Shown: one piece after another, positions 8,907 to 19,496 of the stretch | Layout of the letters: each line of letters starts with the position of its first letter | Numbering within the stretch: the first letter of the stretch is position 1 | NCBI RefSeq assembly: GCF_014621775.1 | Contig: NZ_CP061204.1 | Span: forward strand, 3,368,501 to 3,432,500 | DNA length: 64,000 nt | Direction of reading: 5' to 3' | Source of the DNA: Stenotrophomonas sp. 169 | Lineage (GTDB): Bacteria > Pseudomonadota > Gammaproteobacteria > Xanthomonadales > Xanthomonadaceae | Made by a program: the position numbers and the translations under genes | Notes under the pieces: generated by a model | The model's database searches: none | What the model saw: the letters and a program-made list of their open reading frames with translations, nothing else | Told to the model about the DNA's origin: nothing

Positions 8907-9449
8907 TCAGTTACGGAACGGGAACTTGAACGCTGCCAGCAGCGCCTTCGCTTCCGCATCGGTCTTCGCCGTGGTGGTGATGGCGATATCCATACCGCGG
9001 ATCGCATCGACAGCGTCGAAATCGATTTCCGGGAAGATGATCTGTTCCTTCACACCCATGTTGAAGTTGCCGCGACCGTCAAAGGAACGACCGGACACAC
9101 CACGGAAGTCGCGCACGCGCGGCAGCGAGATGTTGATCAGGCGGTCCATGAACTCGTACATCTTTTCACGGCGCAGCGTGGTCTTGCAGCCGATCGGCCA
9201 ACCATCGCGGATCTTGAACGACGCAACCGACACACGCGACTTGGTGATGACCGGCTTCTGGCCGGCAATCTTGGTCATGTCGCCGACGGCGTTTTCCAGG
9301 ATCTTCTTGTTGGTCGCTGCTTCACCGACACCCATGTTCAGGGTGACTTTGACCAGCTTCGGCACTTCCATCGGATTCTTGTAGCCGAACTGCTTCATCA
9401 GCGCCGGGACTACTTCTTCCTTGTAAAACTTTTCGAGACGGGTATTCAT
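8907..9449 (-). CDS. rplE: 50S ribosomal protein L5
   Basis: 5S rRNA- and P-site-tRNA-contacting protein. The start [20 protein letters not shown] gives 180 residues, matching the family. The frame extends 28 codons upstream into rplX without homology. Typical segments include [15 protein letters not shown] and [17 protein letters not shown]. The gene is 10 bp downstream of rplX. Confidence 0.97.
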   Translation of the reverse strand: MNTRLEKFYKEEVVPALMKQFGYKNPMEVPKLVKVTLNMGVGEAATNKKILENAVGDMTKIAGQKPVITKSRVSVASFKIRDGWPIGCKTTLRREKMYEFMDRLINISLPRVRDFRGVSGRSFDGRGNFNMGVKEQIIFPEIDFDAVDAIRGMDIAITTTAKTDAEAKALLAAFKFPFRN

Positions 9450-9459
9450 CAGCGCATCC

Positions 9460-9777
9460 TCAGGCGTCGAGCGCCTCACCGCTGGAGCGGAACACACGCA
9501 GTTTGCGTCCATCCTCCAGCACCTTGAAGCCAACGCGCTCGCCCTTGCCCGTTGCCGGGTTGACGACGTTTACGTTGGAGATATGGATCGACGCTTCACG
9601 CTCGACCACGCCGCCGGCAACGCCTGCCTGCGGATTCGGCTTGGTGTGGCGCTTGACGATGTTCACGTTGGCGACGACCACACGGTCGCCGTCCACGCGG
9701 ACGATTTCGCCCTGCTTACCCTTGTCCTTGCCAGCGGTGACGACAACCTGGTCGCCCTTCTTGATACGGTTAGCCAT
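9460..9777 (-). CDS. rplX: 50S ribosomal protein L24
   Basis: Assembly-initiator protein of the large subunit with a KOW domain near the amino end ([20 protein letters not shown]). The product is 105 residues. It sits between rplN and rplE with 10-16 bp gaps, the canonical order. Confidence 0.97.
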   Translation of the reverse strand: MANRIKKGDQVVVTAGKDKGKQGEIVRVDGDRVVVANVNIVKRHTKPNPQAGVAGGVVEREASIHISNVNVVNPATGKGERVGFKVLEDGRKLRVFRSSGEALDA

Positions 9778-9793
9778 GATTATCTCCTGTCGC

Positions 9794-10162
9794 TCACAGC
9801 ACTTCGGGAGCGAGCGAGACGATCTTCATGAACTTCTCCGAACGAAGTTCACGCGTCACCGGTCCGAAGATACGGGTGCCGATCGGCTCCTGCTTGTTGT
9901 TCAGCAGTACGGCAGCATTGCCGTCGAAGCGGATCAACGAACCGTCCGGACGACGAACACCCTTGCGGGTACGGACAACAACGGCGTCGTAAACTTCGCC
10001 CTTCTTGACCTTGCCGCGCGGAATCGCGTCTTTGACGGTGACCTTGATGATGTCACCAATGTGCGCATAACGGCGCTTGGAACCACCAAGCACCTTGATG
10101 CACATCAGTTCCTTGGCACCGGAATTGTCCGCGGCGTCAAGGTAGCTCTGCATCTGGATCAT
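9794..10162 (-). CDS. rplN: 50S ribosomal protein L14
   Basis: Large-subunit interface protein of 122 residues, starting [20 protein letters not shown] and carrying the L14 signature [20 protein letters not shown]. It is the first gene of the classical spc operon, but only 13 bp separate it from rpsQ, with no room for a promoter, so the S10 and spc operons look continuous here. Confidence 0.97.
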   Translation of the reverse strand: MIQMQSYLDAADNSGAKELMCIKVLGGSKRRYAHIGDIIKVTVKDAIPRGKVKKGEVYDAVVVRTRKGVRRPDGSLIRFDGNAAVLLNNKQEPIGTRIFGPVTRELRSEKFMKIVSLAPEVL

Positions 10163-10175
10163 GAGTCAGATCTCC

Positions 10176-10445
10176 TTATTCAGCCGCACGCGTGATGACT
10201 TCCACCACGCGCCAGTTCTTGGTCTTGGACATCGGAGCAATTTCGGTCACGCGCACGACATCGCCTTCGTTGCAGGCATTGTCGGCATCATGGGCGTGCA
10301 GCTTGGACGAGCGCTTGATGTACTTACCGTACAGCGGGTGCTTGACCTGGCGTTCCACCAGAATGGTGACCGTCTTGTCCATCTTGTTGCTGACGACACG
10401 GCCTTCGACCGTGCGCAGCGCTTTGTTTTCAGTGTTGTCGCTCAT
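10176..10445 (-). CDS. rpsQ: 30S ribosomal protein S17
   Basis: Small-subunit 16S rRNA-binding protein, OB fold, 89 residues from [18 protein letters not shown]. An upstream ATG three codons earlier overlaps the AAGG ribosome-binding sequence, so the second ATG is preferred. Last gene of the S10 operon proper. Confidence 0.96.
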   Translation of the reverse strand: MSDNTENKALRTVEGRVVSNKMDKTVTILVERQVKHPLYGKYIKRSSKLHAHDADNACNEGDVVRVTEIAPMSKTKNWRVVEVITRAAE

Positions 10446-10456
10446 AGCGGCCATCC

Positions 10457-10642
10457 TTACTTGGTGCTGCCGAGCAGGGTCTTCGTGCGAGCAATCTCGC
10501 GACGGACCCGGCGGATATCGTGAGTCTTCGGCAGCTGGCCGGTGACCTGCTGCATACGGACAGAGAACTGTTCCTTACGCAGGTCGATCAGGTGGGCCTT
10601 CAGTTCGTCAGCCGACTTTTCACGGAGTTGTTTGAGGTCCAT
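10457..10642 (-). CDS. rpmC: 50S ribosomal protein L29
   Basis: Small helical protein (61 residues) at the peptide exit, where it contributes to docking sites. Sequence [20 protein letters not shown] is diagnostic. Its ATG shares a base with the rplP stop (ATGA arrangement), implying translational coupling. Confidence 0.96.
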   Translation of the reverse strand: MDLKQLREKSADELKAHLIDLRKEQFSVRMQQVTGQLPKTHDIRRVRREIARTKTLLGSTK

Positions 10643-11055
10643 CAGCGCACCGTCCGGGTTACGAAAGTGGTGGTGACCGAGAGCTTGGCGGCGGCCAGGC
10701 GGAATGCCTCGCGTGCCACGTCTTCGGTAACACCCTCGATTTCATAGATCATGCGGCCGGGCTGGATCTGGGCCACCCAGTATTCCACGTTGCCCTTACC
10801 CGAACCCATTCGAACTTCGATGGGCTTCTTGGTGATGGGCTTGTCGGGGAACACACGGATCCACATCTTGCCACCGCGCTTGACGTAGCGGCTGATCGAG
10901 CGGCGGGCCGCTTCGATCTGACGCGCGGTCAGCTGACCGTGGGCGGTTGCCTTCAGGCCGTACTCGCCGAAGCTGACAGCGTTTGCGCTCCAGCTCAGGC
11001 CGTCGTTACGCCCCTTGTGTACCTTGCGGTATTTGGTTCGCTTGGGTTGCAACAT
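10642..11055 (-). CDS. rplP: 50S ribosomal protein L16
   Basis: Large-subunit protein lining the A-site tRNA path. The 137-residue product starts [19 protein letters not shown]. It contains [20 protein letters not shown] and the loop [20 protein letters not shown]. It is 5 bp downstream of rpsC. Confidence 0.97.
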   Translation of the reverse strand: MLQPKRTKYRKVHKGRNDGLSWSANAVSFGEYGLKATAHGQLTARQIEAARRSISRYVKRGGKMWIRVFPDKPITKKPIEVRMGSGKGNVEYWVAQIQPGRMIYEIEGVTEDVAREAFRLAAAKLSVTTTFVTRTVR

Positions 11056-11060
11056 TGTCG

Positions 11061-11792
11061 TTACCTCGCTTCACGAGCCGGGCGCTGACGGTCACCGCGG
11101 TCGCCGCGATCGTTACGATCGTTGCGCGGGGAGTCGTCCTGCTTTTCCTGGCCAACCTGGGAGAAATCGAAGACCTCGCCCTTGTAGATCCAGACCTTGA
11201 TGCCGATGATGCCGTACGTCGTCTTGGCTTCAGCGAAGCCGTAGTCGATGTCGGCACGCAGCGTGTGCAGCGGCACGCGGCCTTCGCGGTACCACTCCGA
11301 ACGGGCGATTTCTGCACCGTTCAAGCGGCCACCGACGTTGACCTTGATGCCCAGGGCACCGAGGCGCATCGCGTTGCCGACCGAGCGCTTCATTGCACGG
11401 CGGAACATGATGCGACGCTCAAGCTGCTGCGCGATGGACTCGGCAACCAGCTGTGCGTCCAGCTCGGGCTTGCGCACTTCAGTGACGTTGATGTGCGCCG
11501 GGACGCCCATCATCTCGCTCACTTCCTTGCGCAGCTTCTCGATGTCCTCACCACGCTTGCCGATCACTACGCCCGGACGGGCGGTGTGGATCGTCACGCG
11601 GGCGGTCTTGGCCGGACGCTCGATGAGGATCTTGCTGATGCCGGCCTGCGCAAGCTTCTTGCGCAGCATTTCCCGCACCTTCAGGTCGGCCGCCAGATAA
11701 CCAGCGAACTCGCCCTTGTTGGCGTACCACTTGGAGTTCCAATCCTTGGAAATACCGAGGCGGATACCAATCGGATGAACTTTATGACCCAT
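11061..11792 (-). CDS. rpsC: 30S ribosomal protein S3
   Basis: mRNA-entry-channel protein with an N-terminal KH domain ([17 protein letters not shown]) and the S3 C-terminal domain ([20 protein letters not shown]). At 243 residues it is about 10 longer than the E. coli protein. The extra tail is a low-complexity Arg/Asn/Asp/Gly run with RND and RGD units (about residues 224-239). Such charged tails vary among S3 proteins. Confidence 0.97.
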   Translation of the reverse strand: MGHKVHPIGIRLGISKDWNSKWYANKGEFAGYLAADLKVREMLRKKLAQAGISKILIERPAKTARVTIHTARPGVVIGKRGEDIEKLRKEVSEMMGVPAHINVTEVRKPELDAQLVAESIAQQLERRIMFRRAMKRSVGNAMRLGALGIKVNVGGRLNGAEIARSEWYREGRVPLHTLRADIDYGFAEAKTTYGIIGIKVWIYKGEVFDFSQVGQEKQDDSPRNDRNDRGDRGDRQRPAREAR

Positions 11793-11809
11793 GGTCTTTT
11801 CCTTTCCGC

Positions 11810-12145
11810 TTACTTGCCGGCGCCCACAACCACAGTGATGTGGCTGGTGCGCTTGAGGATGCGGGTACCGCGGCCTTTCGCCCGCGCCATGAAACGCTTC
11901 AGGGTCGGACCTTCATCTACCATGATGGTCTGGACCTTCAGCTCGTCGACGTCAGCGCCCTGGTTGTTCTCGGCATTTGCAATAGCCGACTCCACCACCT
12001 TCTTGATCAGGTGTGCAGCCTTCTTGTCCGAGAACTTCAGCAGGTTGACCGCACGCTCGGCCGGCAGGCCGCGCACCTGGTCAGCGACCAGGCGGGCTTT
12101 CTGCGCAGAGATGCGCGCGGAGCGCAAAATGGCTTTCGCTTCCAT
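11810..12145 (-). CDS. rplV: 50S ribosomal protein L22
   Basis: Large-subunit protein whose long hairpin lines the exit tunnel. The start [20 protein letters not shown] gives 111 residues. The ATG two codons upstream lies too close to the AAGGAG sequence, so this start is preferred. The tunnel-tip region [20 protein letters not shown] is present. Confidence 0.96.
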   Translation of the reverse strand: MEAKAILRSARISAQKARLVADQVRGLPAERAVNLLKFSDKKAAHLIKKVVESAIANAENNQGADVDELKVQTIMVDEGPTLKRFMARAKGRGTRILKRTSHITVVVGAGK

Positions 12146-12157
12146 TGTCATCTCTCC

Positions 12158-12427
12158 TTACTTGCCGGACTTCTTGTCACCACCGTGACCCTTGAAGGTC
12201 CGGGTGATGGCAAATTCGCCAAGCTTGTGGCCGACCATGTTCTCGTTGATGAGAACCGGGATGTGGTTTTTGCCGTTATGCACGGCAATGGTGACGCCTA
12301 CCATGTCAGGCAGGATCATCGAACGACGCGACCAGGTCTTGATCGGACGCTTGCTACCCGCAGCGGCTGCCACCTTGACAACAAGGTGGTGATCGACAAA
12401 CGGGCCCTTCTTGAGTGAACGTGCCAT
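12158..12427 (-). CDS. rpsS: 30S ribosomal protein S19
   Basis: Head protein that pairs with S13. 89 residues, beginning [19 protein letters not shown], with the signature [20 protein letters not shown]. Six bp separate it from rplB. Confidence 0.97.
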   Translation of the reverse strand: MARSLKKGPFVDHHLVVKVAAAAGSKRPIKTWSRRSMILPDMVGVTIAVHNGKNHIPVLINENMVGHKLGEFAITRTFKGHGGDKKSGK

Positions 12428-12433
12428 GGTCGA

Positions 12434-13261
12434 TTAGCCCCTACGATCGCGGACGATGAACTGCTGAGTGCGCTTGTTATGGCGCGTCTTGTAACCCTTG
12501 GTCGGAACACCCCACGGGGTGACCGGATGCGGATTACCCTGGCCGGCCTTCGCCTCACCACCGCCGTGCGGATGGTCAACCGGGTTCATGGCTGCACCAC
12601 GAACGGTCGGGCGGACACCGCGCCAGCGCTTGGCGCCAGCCTTGCCCAGCTTTTCCAGGTTGTGCTCGTCGTTACCGACTTCACCGATGGTGGCGCGGCA
12701 CTCGACCGGCACCTTGCGCATTTCACCCGAGCGCAGGCGCAGGGTGGCGTAGATGCCTTCACGAGCGACGAGCTGCACGGCGGCGCCGGCGGCACGAGCG
12801 ATCTGTGCACCTTTGCCCGGCTTCAGTTCGATGCCGTGAATGGTGGTACCGACCGGGATGTTGCGCAGCGGCAGCGTGTTGCCTGCCTTGATCGGCGCAT
12901 CCGAGCCTGCAATCACCTGGTCACCGGCCTTCAGGCCCTTCGGTGCGATGATGTAGCGACGCTCACCGTCGACGTAGCACAGCAGGGCGATATGGGCAGT
13001 GCGGTTCGGATCGTATTCGATGCGTTCCACGCGTGCCGGAATGCCTTCCTTGTTGCGCTTGAAGTCGATGACGCGGTAGTGCTGCTTGTGACCACCACCA
13101 ACGTGGCGGACCGTGATGCGGCCGTGGTGGTTACGACCACCCGACTTGCTCAACGGCTCCAGCAACGGTGCGTGCGGTGCGCCCTTGTGCAGATCGGGAG
13201 TAACCACGCGCACGGCCGAACGACGGCCGGGGGAAGTGGGTTTGAATTTCATCAATGGCAT
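12434..13261 (-). CDS. rplB: 50S ribosomal protein L2
   Basis: Core large-subunit protein needed for subunit association and peptidyl-transferase function. 275 residues, with [20 protein letters not shown] at the amino end and the highly conserved [19 protein letters not shown] containing the key histidine. The order rplW-rplB-rpsS is canonical. Confidence 0.98.
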   Translation of the reverse strand: MPLMKFKPTSPGRRSAVRVVTPDLHKGAPHAPLLEPLSKSGGRNHHGRITVRHVGGGHKQHYRVIDFKRNKEGIPARVERIEYDPNRTAHIALLCYVDGERRYIIAPKGLKAGDQVIAGSDAPIKAGNTLPLRNIPVGTTIHGIELKPGKGAQIARAAGAAVQLVAREGIYATLRLRSGEMRKVPVECRATIGEVGNDEHNLEKLGKAGAKRWRGVRPTVRGAAMNPVDHPHGGGEAKAGQGNPHPVTPWGVPTKGYKTRHNKRTQQFIVRDRRG

Positions 13262-13271
13262 GGGATGGACC

Positions 13272-13571
13272 TCAGGCCTTGGCCGTTACATCGATGGACT
13301 GGCCATCGGCCAGGCGCACGTACGCCTTGCGCCAATCGCCACGGCGGCCAGCGCGGTTACGGAAGGACTTGTTCTTGCCCTTGACGTTCAGCACGTTGAC
13401 GGCCTCGACCTTGACGTCGAACAGCTGCTCTACCGCGGCCTTTACATCGGCCTTGGTGGCTTCGTTCGAAATCTCGAAGACATACTGGTTGGAAAGTTCC
13501 TGCAGGCGCGCGGTCTTTTCAGAGACTCGCGGAGCGCGCAGCACGCTGAAGATTTTCTCGTTGCTGCTCAT
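13272..13571 (-). CDS. rplW: 50S ribosomal protein L23
   Basis: Exit-tunnel protein that docks trigger factor and SRP. The start [20 protein letters not shown] overlaps the rplD stop in an ATGA arrangement, which decides it over an ATG three codons upstream. It gives 99 residues. Confidence 0.96.
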   Translation of the reverse strand: MSSNEKIFSVLRAPRVSEKTARLQELSNQYVFEISNEATKADVKAAVEQLFDVKVEAVNVLNVKGKNKSFRNRAGRRGDWRKAYVRLADGQSIDVTAKA

Positions 13572-14173
13572 GCCAGCCACTCCTCGACCTTCTTGACCGC
13601 ATCAGCGGTAATGATGACCGTATCGGCACCGACCAGCGACACCGGGTCCAGACCCTGCACGTCACGCACTTCCACGTAGGGAATGTTGCGCGCCGACAGG
13701 TACAGGTGCTCGGAGGCTTCTTCAGTGACGATCAGCGGGCGCTTGCCCACTTCCAGGCCGGCCAGCTTGGCGATCAACGACTTCGTGTTGGTCGCTTCGA
13801 CATCGAAGGCCTCCACGATCGTCAAACGGCCCTGACGGTTCAGCTCGGACAGGATCGCGCACATGGCGGCACGGTACTGCTTACGGTTGACCTTCTGCTC
13901 GAAGCTACGCGGCTTGGCCGCGAAGGTGACACCACCGCCGATGAAGATCGGAGCCGTCAGCGCGCCATGACGCGCACCGCCGCCCTTCTGCTTCTTCGAC
14001 TTCTTCGTGGTACCAGCCACTTCAGAACGCGTTTTCTGCGCCTTGGTACCTGCGCGACCGGCGTTGCGATAAGCGACGACAACCTGGTGGACCAGATCAC
14101 CGCAGAAATCGCGACCGAACACGGCATCGGAGACCGAGACCTTGTTATTGCTACCCGTGATAACGAGTTCCAT
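13568..14173 (-). CDS. rplD: 50S ribosomal protein L4
   Basis: Exit-tunnel protein and, in E. coli, regulator of its own S10 operon. 201 residues from [20 protein letters not shown]; an AAGGAG sequence lies 8 bp before this ATG. The central loop [20 protein letters not shown] is intact. Whether it regulates this operon as in E. coli cannot be told from sequence alone. Confidence 0.97.
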   Translation of the reverse strand: MELVITGSNNKVSVSDAVFGRDFCGDLVHQVVVAYRNAGRAGTKAQKTRSEVAGTTKKSKKQKGGGARHGALTAPIFIGGGVTFAAKPRSFEQKVNRKQYRAAMCAILSELNRQGRLTIVEAFDVEATNTKSLIAKLAGLEVGKRPLIVTEEASEHLYLSARNIPYVEVRDVQGLDPVSLVGADTVIITADAVKKVEEWLA

Positions 14174-14185
14174 CGTCATCTCTCC

Positions 14186-14836
14186 TTATGCCTTGCTCGC
14201 CGGACGGACGATCACGTCGCCACCCGCCGCGCCAGGAACGGCGCCGCGAACCGCGATCAGACCGCGCTCGACGTCGACCTTGACAACTTCCAGATTCAGG
14301 GTGCTCTGCTGCACGGAACCCATGTGACCGGACATCTTCTTGCCCGGAAACACGCGACCCGGCGTCTGGCGCTGGCCCAGTGAACCCGGCGCGCGATGCG
14401 ACAGCGAGTTACCGTGGGTAGCGTCACCCATGCGGAAGTTGTAGCGCTTGATGGTGCCCTGGAAGCCCTTGCCCTTGGTGACACCCTGGACGTCGACGAT
14501 CTGGCCGACTTCAAAGATGTCCGCCTTGACTTCGCCGCCAACGGCGAAATCGCCGAGCTGCGCGTCTTCAACGCGGAATTCCCACAGGCCACGGCCCGCT
14601 TCCACTTTCGCCTTGGCGAAGTGGCCGGCTTCCGGCTTGTTGACCAGGGCAGCGCGACGCGCGCCGACGGTCACCTGCACGGCGCTGTAGCCGTCAGCTT
14701 CGACGGTCTTGATCTGCGCGATGCGGTTCGGGGAGGCTTCAATCAGGGTCACCGGGATGGACTGGCCATCTTCAGTGAAAACGCGGCTCATGCCAGCCTT
14801 GCGGCCCACGAAGCCCAACGAATATTTCTTCGTCAT
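14186..14836 (-). CDS. rplC: 50S ribosomal protein L3
   Basis: Assembly-initiator protein with a loop reaching toward the peptidyl-transferase centre. 216 residues. The segment [20 protein letters not shown] carries the glutamine that PrmB methylates in E. coli. It is 11 bp downstream of rpsJ. Confidence 0.97.
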   Translation of the reverse strand: MTKKYSLGFVGRKAGMSRVFTEDGQSIPVTLIEASPNRIAQIKTVEADGYSAVQVTVGARRAALVNKPEAGHFAKAKVEAGRGLWEFRVEDAQLGDFAVGGEVKADIFEVGQIVDVQGVTKGKGFQGTIKRYNFRMGDATHGNSLSHRAPGSLGQRQTPGRVFPGKKMSGHMGSVQQSTLNLEVVKVDVERGLIAVRGAVPGAAGGDVIVRPASKA

Positions 14837-14847
14837 GGTCGTAGTCC

Positions 14848-15159
14848 TCAGGTCAGCTTGATCTGAACGTCGACGCCGGCAGCCAGTTCGAGCTTCATCA
14901 GCGCGTCCACGGTCTTGTCGTTCGGATCAACGATATCGAGCACGCGCTTGTGCGTGCGGGTCTCGTACTGGTCACGCGCGTCTTTGTCGACGTGCGGGGA
15001 GACGAGGATGGTGTAGCGTTCAATCTTGGTCGGCAGCGGGATCGGGCCACGCACTTGCGCGCCGGTCCGCTTTGCCGTTTCTACGATCTCGCTGGCCGAA
15101 CGGTCGATCAAACGATGATCGAACGCCTTCAGCCGGATACGGATCTTTTGGTCCGCCAT
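14848..15159 (-). CDS. rpsJ: 30S ribosomal protein S10 (NusE)
   Basis: Small-subunit head protein that also joins NusB in transcription antitermination and binds NusG. The start [20 protein letters not shown] gives 103 residues; an in-frame extension of 29 codons is not conserved. An AAGGA sequence precedes the ATG. It is the first gene of the S10 operon, after a leader of about 160 nt with a terminator-like hairpin. Confidence 0.97.
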   Translation of the reverse strand: MADQKIRIRLKAFDHRLIDRSASEIVETAKRTGAQVRGPIPLPTKIERYTILVSPHVDKDARDQYETRTHKRVLDIVDPNDKTVDALMKLELAAGVDVQIKLT

Positions 15160-15280
15160 GACGGTGGTTCCTTCGTTAAAAGAGCGACGAGCCAGGCCTC
15201 TGGGTTGCCTAGCCCCGTGAATATCCTGAATACAGACGGCCCGCACTCCTGCAGGCCGACAAGGTCAATCCATTAACCTC

Positions 15281-15313
15281 AAAAACGTAGGCAGGTCGGT
15301 TTCCCGGCCTGCC
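15281..15313 (-). promoter_or_regulatory. candidate S10-operon attenuator
   Basis: The minus strand folds GGCAGG...CCTGCC with an inner CGG/CCG stem and a short A-rich loop, then reads TACGTTTTTG. It begins within about 10 nt of the expected transcription start. E. coli controls its S10 operon by leader attenuation through L4; a comparable role here is inference. Confidence 0.5.
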
Positions 15314-15323
15314 CAGACGTAGA

Positions 15324-15353
15324 AGCATAGCGCACATACAAAAAGCCTGTCAA
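15324..15353 (-). promoter_or_regulatory. S10-operon sigma-70 promoter
   Basis: TTGACA (perfect) and TATGCT (five of six) are spaced 18 bp apart on the minus strand. They lie about 165 bp upstream of rpsJ and just after the tuf terminator. Confidence 0.8.
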
Positions 15354-15368
15354 CACAGTGTGTTGACA
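15348..15368. promoter_or_regulatory. palindrome covering the -35 box of the S10 promoter
   Basis: TGTCAACAC and GTGTTGACA are separated by 3 bp, a 9-bp perfect inverted repeat whose left arm contains the -35 hexamer. It has the symmetry of a dimeric repressor site but no known regulator is recognised. Confidence 0.45.
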
Positions 15369-15434
15369 AAGCCTGAATGGCGCGACCGATCCTGGTCCGG
15401 GGAACACGAAACACGTCCTGTGTTTCTTTTCCCT

Positions 15435-15477
15435 TTTAAAAGCGCCCCGATGCCCTACCCAGGCAACATCGGGGCGC
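15435..15477 (-). terminator. terminator of tuf copy 1 / str operon
   Basis: An 11-bp perfect stem (GCGCCCCGATG) with a 14-nt loop, 14 bp past the tuf stop, is followed on the minus strand by TTTTAAAAGG. Confidence 0.8.
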
Positions 15478-15490
15478 AAAGTCTAACAGA

Positions 15491-16681
15491 TTACTTGATG
15501 ATCTTCGACACCACGCCGGCGCCGACGGTACGGCCGCCTTCGCGGATCGCGAAACGCAGGCCTTCGTCCATTGCCACCGGGTTGATCAGGGTGACAACCA
15601 TCTTCACGTTGTCGCCCGGCATCACCATCTCGACACCTTCCGGCAGCTTGGCAGCACCGGTGATGTCCGTGGTACGGAAGTAGAACTGCGGACGGTAGCC
15701 GTTGAAGAACGGGGTGTGACGGCCGCCCTCATCCTTCGACAGCACGTACACTTCGCCTTCGAACTCGGTGTGCGGCTTGATCGAACCCGGCTTGCAGAGG
15801 ACCTGGCCACGCTCGACGTCGTCACGCTTCGTGCCGCGCAGCAGCAGACCGGCGTTGTCGCCTGCCTGACCCTGGTCGAGCAGCTTGCGGAACATTTCCA
15901 CGCCGGTCACGGTGGTCTTGACGGTGTCGCGGATACCGACGATTTCGATTTCTTCGCCGACCTTGATCACGCCACGCTCGATACGACCGGTCACCACGGT
16001 GCCGCGGCCCGAGATCGAGAACACGTCTTCCACCGGCATCAGGAACGGCTTGTCGACAGCGCGCTCCGGCATCGGGATCCAGGTGTCCAGCGCCTCGACC
16101 AGCTTGATGACAGCCGGCACACCGATGTCGCTCTGGTCGCCTTCCAGCGCCAGACGCGCCGAACCGGCGATGATCGGGGTGTCGTCGCCCGGGAAGTCGT
16201 ACTTGCTCAGCAGCTCGCGCACTTCCATTTCCACCAGCTCAAGCAGCTCGGCGTCATCGACCATGTCTGCCTTGTTCAGGAAGACGACGATGTACGGCAC
16301 GCCGACCTGACGCGACAGCAGGATGTGCTCGCGGGTCTGCGGCATCGGGCCGTCAGCAGCGGAACAGACCAGGATCGCGCCGTCCATCTGCGCTGCACCG
16401 GTGATCATGTTCTTGACGTAGTCAGCATGGCCCGGGCAATCAACGTGGGCGTAGTGACGCTCGGTGGATTCGTATTCGACGTGTGCGGTCGAGATCGTGA
16501 TGCCACGTGCCTTTTCTTCCGGCGCGGCGTCGATCGAGGAGTAATCCTTGAACTCGCCACCGAAGCGCTCCGCACCGATCTTGGTCAGTGCAGCGGTCAG
16601 CGTGGTCTTGCCGTGATCGACGTGACCGATGGTGCCGACGTTGACGTGCGGCTTGGTGCGCTCGAACTTACCCTTTGCCAT
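15491..16681 (-). CDS. tuf: elongation factor Tu, copy 1 (str operon)
   Basis: GTPase that delivers aminoacyl-tRNA to the ribosomal A site. 396 residues, with P-loop GHVDHGKT (19-26), switch-[12 protein letters not shown] (81-90) and the guanine motif NKAD (136-139), then domains 2 and 3. It lies 51 bp downstream of fusA and ends in a strong terminator. It differs from the second copy (32871-34061) at only four residues: T73, E74, T200 and I395 here versus P, N, S and V there. Confidence 0.98.
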   Translation of the reverse strand: MAKGKFERTKPHVNVGTIGHVDHGKTTLTAALTKIGAERFGGEFKDYSSIDAAPEEKARGITISTAHVEYESTERHYAHVDCPGHADYVKNMITGAAQMDGAILVCSAADGPMPQTREHILLSRQVGVPYIVVFLNKADMVDDAELLELVEMEVRELLSKYDFPGDDTPIIAGSARLALEGDQSDIGVPAVIKLVEALDTWIPMPERAVDKPFLMPVEDVFSISGRGTVVTGRIERGVIKVGEEIEIVGIRDTVKTTVTGVEMFRKLLDQGQAGDNAGLLLRGTKRDDVERGQVLCKPGSIKPHTEFEGEVYVLSKDEGGRHTPFFNGYRPQFYFRTTDITGAAKLPEGVEMVMPGDNVKMVVTLINPVAMDEGLRFAIREGGRTVGAGVVSKIIK

Positions 16682-16732
16682 TTCTATCTACCTTTTAGTT
16701 TCTAAAGTGGTTGGGAGGACCTGAGCTTACGC

Positions 16733-18874
16733 TCAGGCCTTCTTCATGACTTCGTCGGCGATGTTGGTCGGCGCCGGCTCGTAGTGATCGAATTCCATCG
16801 TGAACGTGGCGCGGCCCTGGGTCTGCGAACGCAGCGAGGTGGCGTAGCCAAACATCTCGCCCAGCGGAATCATCGCATTGATGATTTCGGCCGAACCGTC
16901 ACCGGTCATGCTCGAACCCTGCAGCATGCCACGACGACGGCTGACGTCGCCCATCACGTCACCCTGGTAATCGCTCGGGGTCACGATCTCGACCTTCATG
17001 ATCGGCTCCAGCAGGACCGGCTTGGCCTTGCGGAAACCTTCCTTGAACGCCATCGAGGAAGCCAGCTTGAACGCCATTTCCGAGGAGTCGACGTCATGGT
17101 ACGAGCCGAACACCAGCTTGACCTTGACATCCACGACCGGGAAGCCAGCCAGCGGACCGCTGGTGATGGTTTCGCGCAGGCCCTTTTCTACCGACGGAAT
17201 GAATTCCTTCGGGATCACGCCGCCGGCGATGTCATTGATGAAGAGGAAATCATCCTTGATCGCAGCGGACAGCTTCGGATCGGCACGATCGGCAGCGGTG
17301 ATCGGCGACAGCTCGATCACGACGTGACCGTACTGACCCTTACCACCGGACTGCTTGGCGTGCTTGTAGTCCGACTTGACGTCGGCCAGGGTGATCGTTT
17401 CGCGGTAAGCCACCTGCGGCTTGCCGACGTTGGCTTCAACGTTGAACTCGCGCTTCATGCGGTCAACGATGATGTCCAGGTGCAGCTCACCCATGCCCGA
17501 GATGATCGTCTGGCCGGATTCCTGGTCGGTCTTGACGCGGAACGACGGATCTTCCTGGGCCAGACGGCCGAGGGCGAGACCCATCTTTTCCTGGTCGGAC
17601 TTGGTCTTCGGTTCGACGGCCATCGAGATGACCGGCTCCGGGAACACCATGCGCTCCAGGATGATCGGATGCTCCTGCGAGCACAGCGTGTCACCGGTCG
17701 TGGTGTCCTTCAGACCCACGGCAGCGGCGATGTCACCGGCCAGCACTTCCTTGATCTCTTCGCGATCGTTGGAATGCATCTGCAGGATGCGGCCGATGCG
17801 CTCCTTCTTGCCCTTCACCGAGTTCAGCAGCTGGTCGCCAGCATTCAGCGTGCCCGAGTAGACACGGAAGAAGGTCAGCGCGCCGACGAACGGATCGGTG
17901 ATGATCTTGAAGGCCAGCGCCGAGAAGGGCGCCTTGTCATCGGACTTGCGGCTCAGTGCGACGGTTTCGTCGTCCACGTCGGTACCGGTGACGTCCGGCA
18001 CGTCGATCGGCGACGGCAGCAGCTGCACCACGCCGTCCAGCATGGCCTGCACGCCCTTGTTCTTGAAGGCCGAACCGCAGTACATCGGCACGATGTCGGT
18101 GGCCAGGGTGCGCACGCGCAGGGCCTCCACGATCTCGGCCTCGGTCAGCTCTTCGCCGCCCAGGTACTTTTCCATCAGCTCTTCGCTGGCTTCAGCCGCA
18201 GCTTCGATCATGAAGACGCGGGCTTCATCAGCCTCTGCCTGCATGTCGGCCGGGATCTCCAGGTACTCGAACTTCATACCCTGGGACGCTTCATCCCAAT
18301 GGATCGCCTTCATCTTGATGAGGTCGACCACGCCCTTGAAGTTTTCTTCAGCGCCGATCGGCAGCTGCATCGGCACGGCAACCGCACCCAGCTTGGCCTT
18401 CAGCTGGCCAACGACCTTGGTGAAGTTCGCGCCGGTGCGGTCCATCTTGTTGACGAACGCAATGCGCGGCACCTTGTACCGGTTGGCCTGACGCCACACG
18501 GTTTCGGACTGCGGCTGCACGCCACCAACGGCACACAGCACGAACACCGCACCATCGAGCACGCGCAGCGAGCGCTCGACTTCGATGGTGAAGTCGACGT
18601 GTCCGGGGGTATCGATGATGTTGAAACGATGCTCCGGCAGGGACTTGTCCATGCCCTTCCAGAACGCAGTGGTGGCAGCGGACTGGATCGTGATGCCACG
18701 CTCCTGCTCCTGCTCCATCCAGTCCATGGTGGCAGCGCCGTCATGCACTTCACCGATCTTGTGGCTCTTGCCGGTGTAGAACAGGATGCGCTCGGACGTG
18801 GTGGTCTTGCCGGCATCGATGTGAGCCATGATGCCGAAGTTACGGTAACGCTCGATGGGAGTGTTGCGGGCCAC
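16733..18874 (-). CDS. fusA: elongation factor G
   Basis: GTPase that drives translocation and, with RRF, ribosome recycling. A GTG start ([20 protein letters not shown]) preceded by GAGAGG is chosen, giving 713 residues. The frame is open 32 codons upstream but that part lies in a run of intercistronic hairpins. P-loop [17 protein letters not shown] and NKMD are all present. It follows rpsG in the usual str-operon order. Confidence 0.95.
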   Translation of the reverse strand: MARNTPIERYRNFGIMAHIDAGKTTTSERILFYTGKSHKIGEVHDGAATMDWMEQEQERGITIQSAATTAFWKGMDKSLPEHRFNIIDTPGHVDFTIEVERSLRVLDGAVFVLCAVGGVQPQSETVWRQANRYKVPRIAFVNKMDRTGANFTKVVGQLKAKLGAVAVPMQLPIGAEENFKGVVDLIKMKAIHWDEASQGMKFEYLEIPADMQAEADEARVFMIEAAAEASEELMEKYLGGEELTEAEIVEALRVRTLATDIVPMYCGSAFKNKGVQAMLDGVVQLLPSPIDVPDVTGTDVDDETVALSRKSDDKAPFSALAFKIITDPFVGALTFFRVYSGTLNAGDQLLNSVKGKKERIGRILQMHSNDREEIKEVLAGDIAAAVGLKDTTTGDTLCSQEHPIILERMVFPEPVISMAVEPKTKSDQEKMGLALGRLAQEDPSFRVKTDQESGQTIISGMGELHLDIIVDRMKREFNVEANVGKPQVAYRETITLADVKSDYKHAKQSGGKGQYGHVVIELSPITAADRADPKLSAAIKDDFLFINDIAGGVIPKEFIPSVEKGLRETITSGPLAGFPVVDVKVKLVFGSYHDVDSSEMAFKLASSMAFKEGFRKAKPVLLEPIMKVEIVTPSDYQGDVMGDVSRRRGMLQGSSMTGDGSAEIINAMIPLGEMFGYATSLRSQTQGRATFTMEFDHYEPAPTNIADEVMKKA

Positions 18875-18906
18875 GGGGAGCCTCTCGATTTCTTGGATTT
18901 CGGATG

Positions 18907-18986
18907 GCCGAACGCCGCCTTTCGGCGGCCTTCGGATTGGCGCGACCCTTCCGGGGTCGCGGGGCAGCACTCAGATGGTGCTGCCC
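18907..18986 (-). promoter_or_regulatory. three consecutive hairpins between rpsG and fusA
   Basis: Three perfect stems follow each other: GGGCAGCAC (9 bp), GCGACCC (7 bp, TTCC-type loop) and GCCGCC (6 bp). None is followed by a clear U tract. They occupy most of the 137-bp gap and could set the rpsG/fusA ratio or protect upstream mRNA. Confidence 0.55.
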
Positions 18987-19011
18987 TGCCTGTTTTACAA
19001 GGCCGTCAAAC

Positions 19012-19485
19012 TCACCAGCGGTAGTGCGCGAACGCCTTGTTGGCTTCGGCCATACGGTGGGTTTCTTCGCGCTTCTTGATCGCGCCGCCACGGTTTTCCG
19101 AGGCATCCAGCAGCTCGGCCGCCAGCTTCTTCGGCATGGTGTTCTCACCACGCTTGCGCGCGGAGTCGATCAGCCAACGCATGGCCAGTGCCATCTTGCG
19201 CGACGAACGCACTTCGACCGGCACCTGGTAGGTGGCACCACCGACACGGCGGGACTTGACCTCGACCGACGGAGCGACGTTTTCCAGCGCCTTCTGCACC
19301 AGTTCCACCGTATTGGCGGCGGCGTTCTTTTCGCTGATGACGTCCATCGCGCCGTAGACGATCTTCTCGGCTACGGACTTCTTGCCGCTCAACATCACCA
19401 TGTTGATGAAGCGGGCGATGGTTTCACTTCCGTGCTTGGGATCGGGCAGGACGGAACGCTGCGGAGTATTACCTTTACGCGACAT
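19012..19485 (-). CDS. rpsG: 30S ribosomal protein S7
   Basis: Head-assembly initiator protein; in E. coli it represses the str operon. 157 residues, beginning [20 protein letters not shown], with [20 protein letters not shown] and the C-terminal [20 protein letters not shown]. It is 11 bp downstream of rpsL. Confidence 0.97.
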   Translation of the reverse strand: MSRKGNTPQRSVLPDPKHGSETIARFINMVMLSGKKSVAEKIVYGAMDVISEKNAAANTVELVQKALENVAPSVEVKSRRVGGATYQVPVEVRSSRKMALAMRWLIDSARKRGENTMPKKLAAELLDASENRGGAIKKREETHRMAEANKAFAHYRW

Positions 19486-19496
19486 GTGCTCTCTCC

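Larger units (their letters stand above)
15160..15490 (-). other. 331-bp spacer between tuf copy 1 and rpsJ: terminator, promoter and leader
   Basis: No gene. On the minus strand it holds, in order, the tuf terminator (15435-15477), a palindrome overlapping a strong sigma-70 promoter (15324-15368), a terminator-like leader hairpin with a T5 run (15281-15313), and about 120 nt of leader up to rpsJ. Confidence 0.8.

Noticed and set aside
16784..19024. A 746-codon plus-strand frame opposite fusA
   Set aside because: Antisense shadow; composition and lack of domains argue against a gene.
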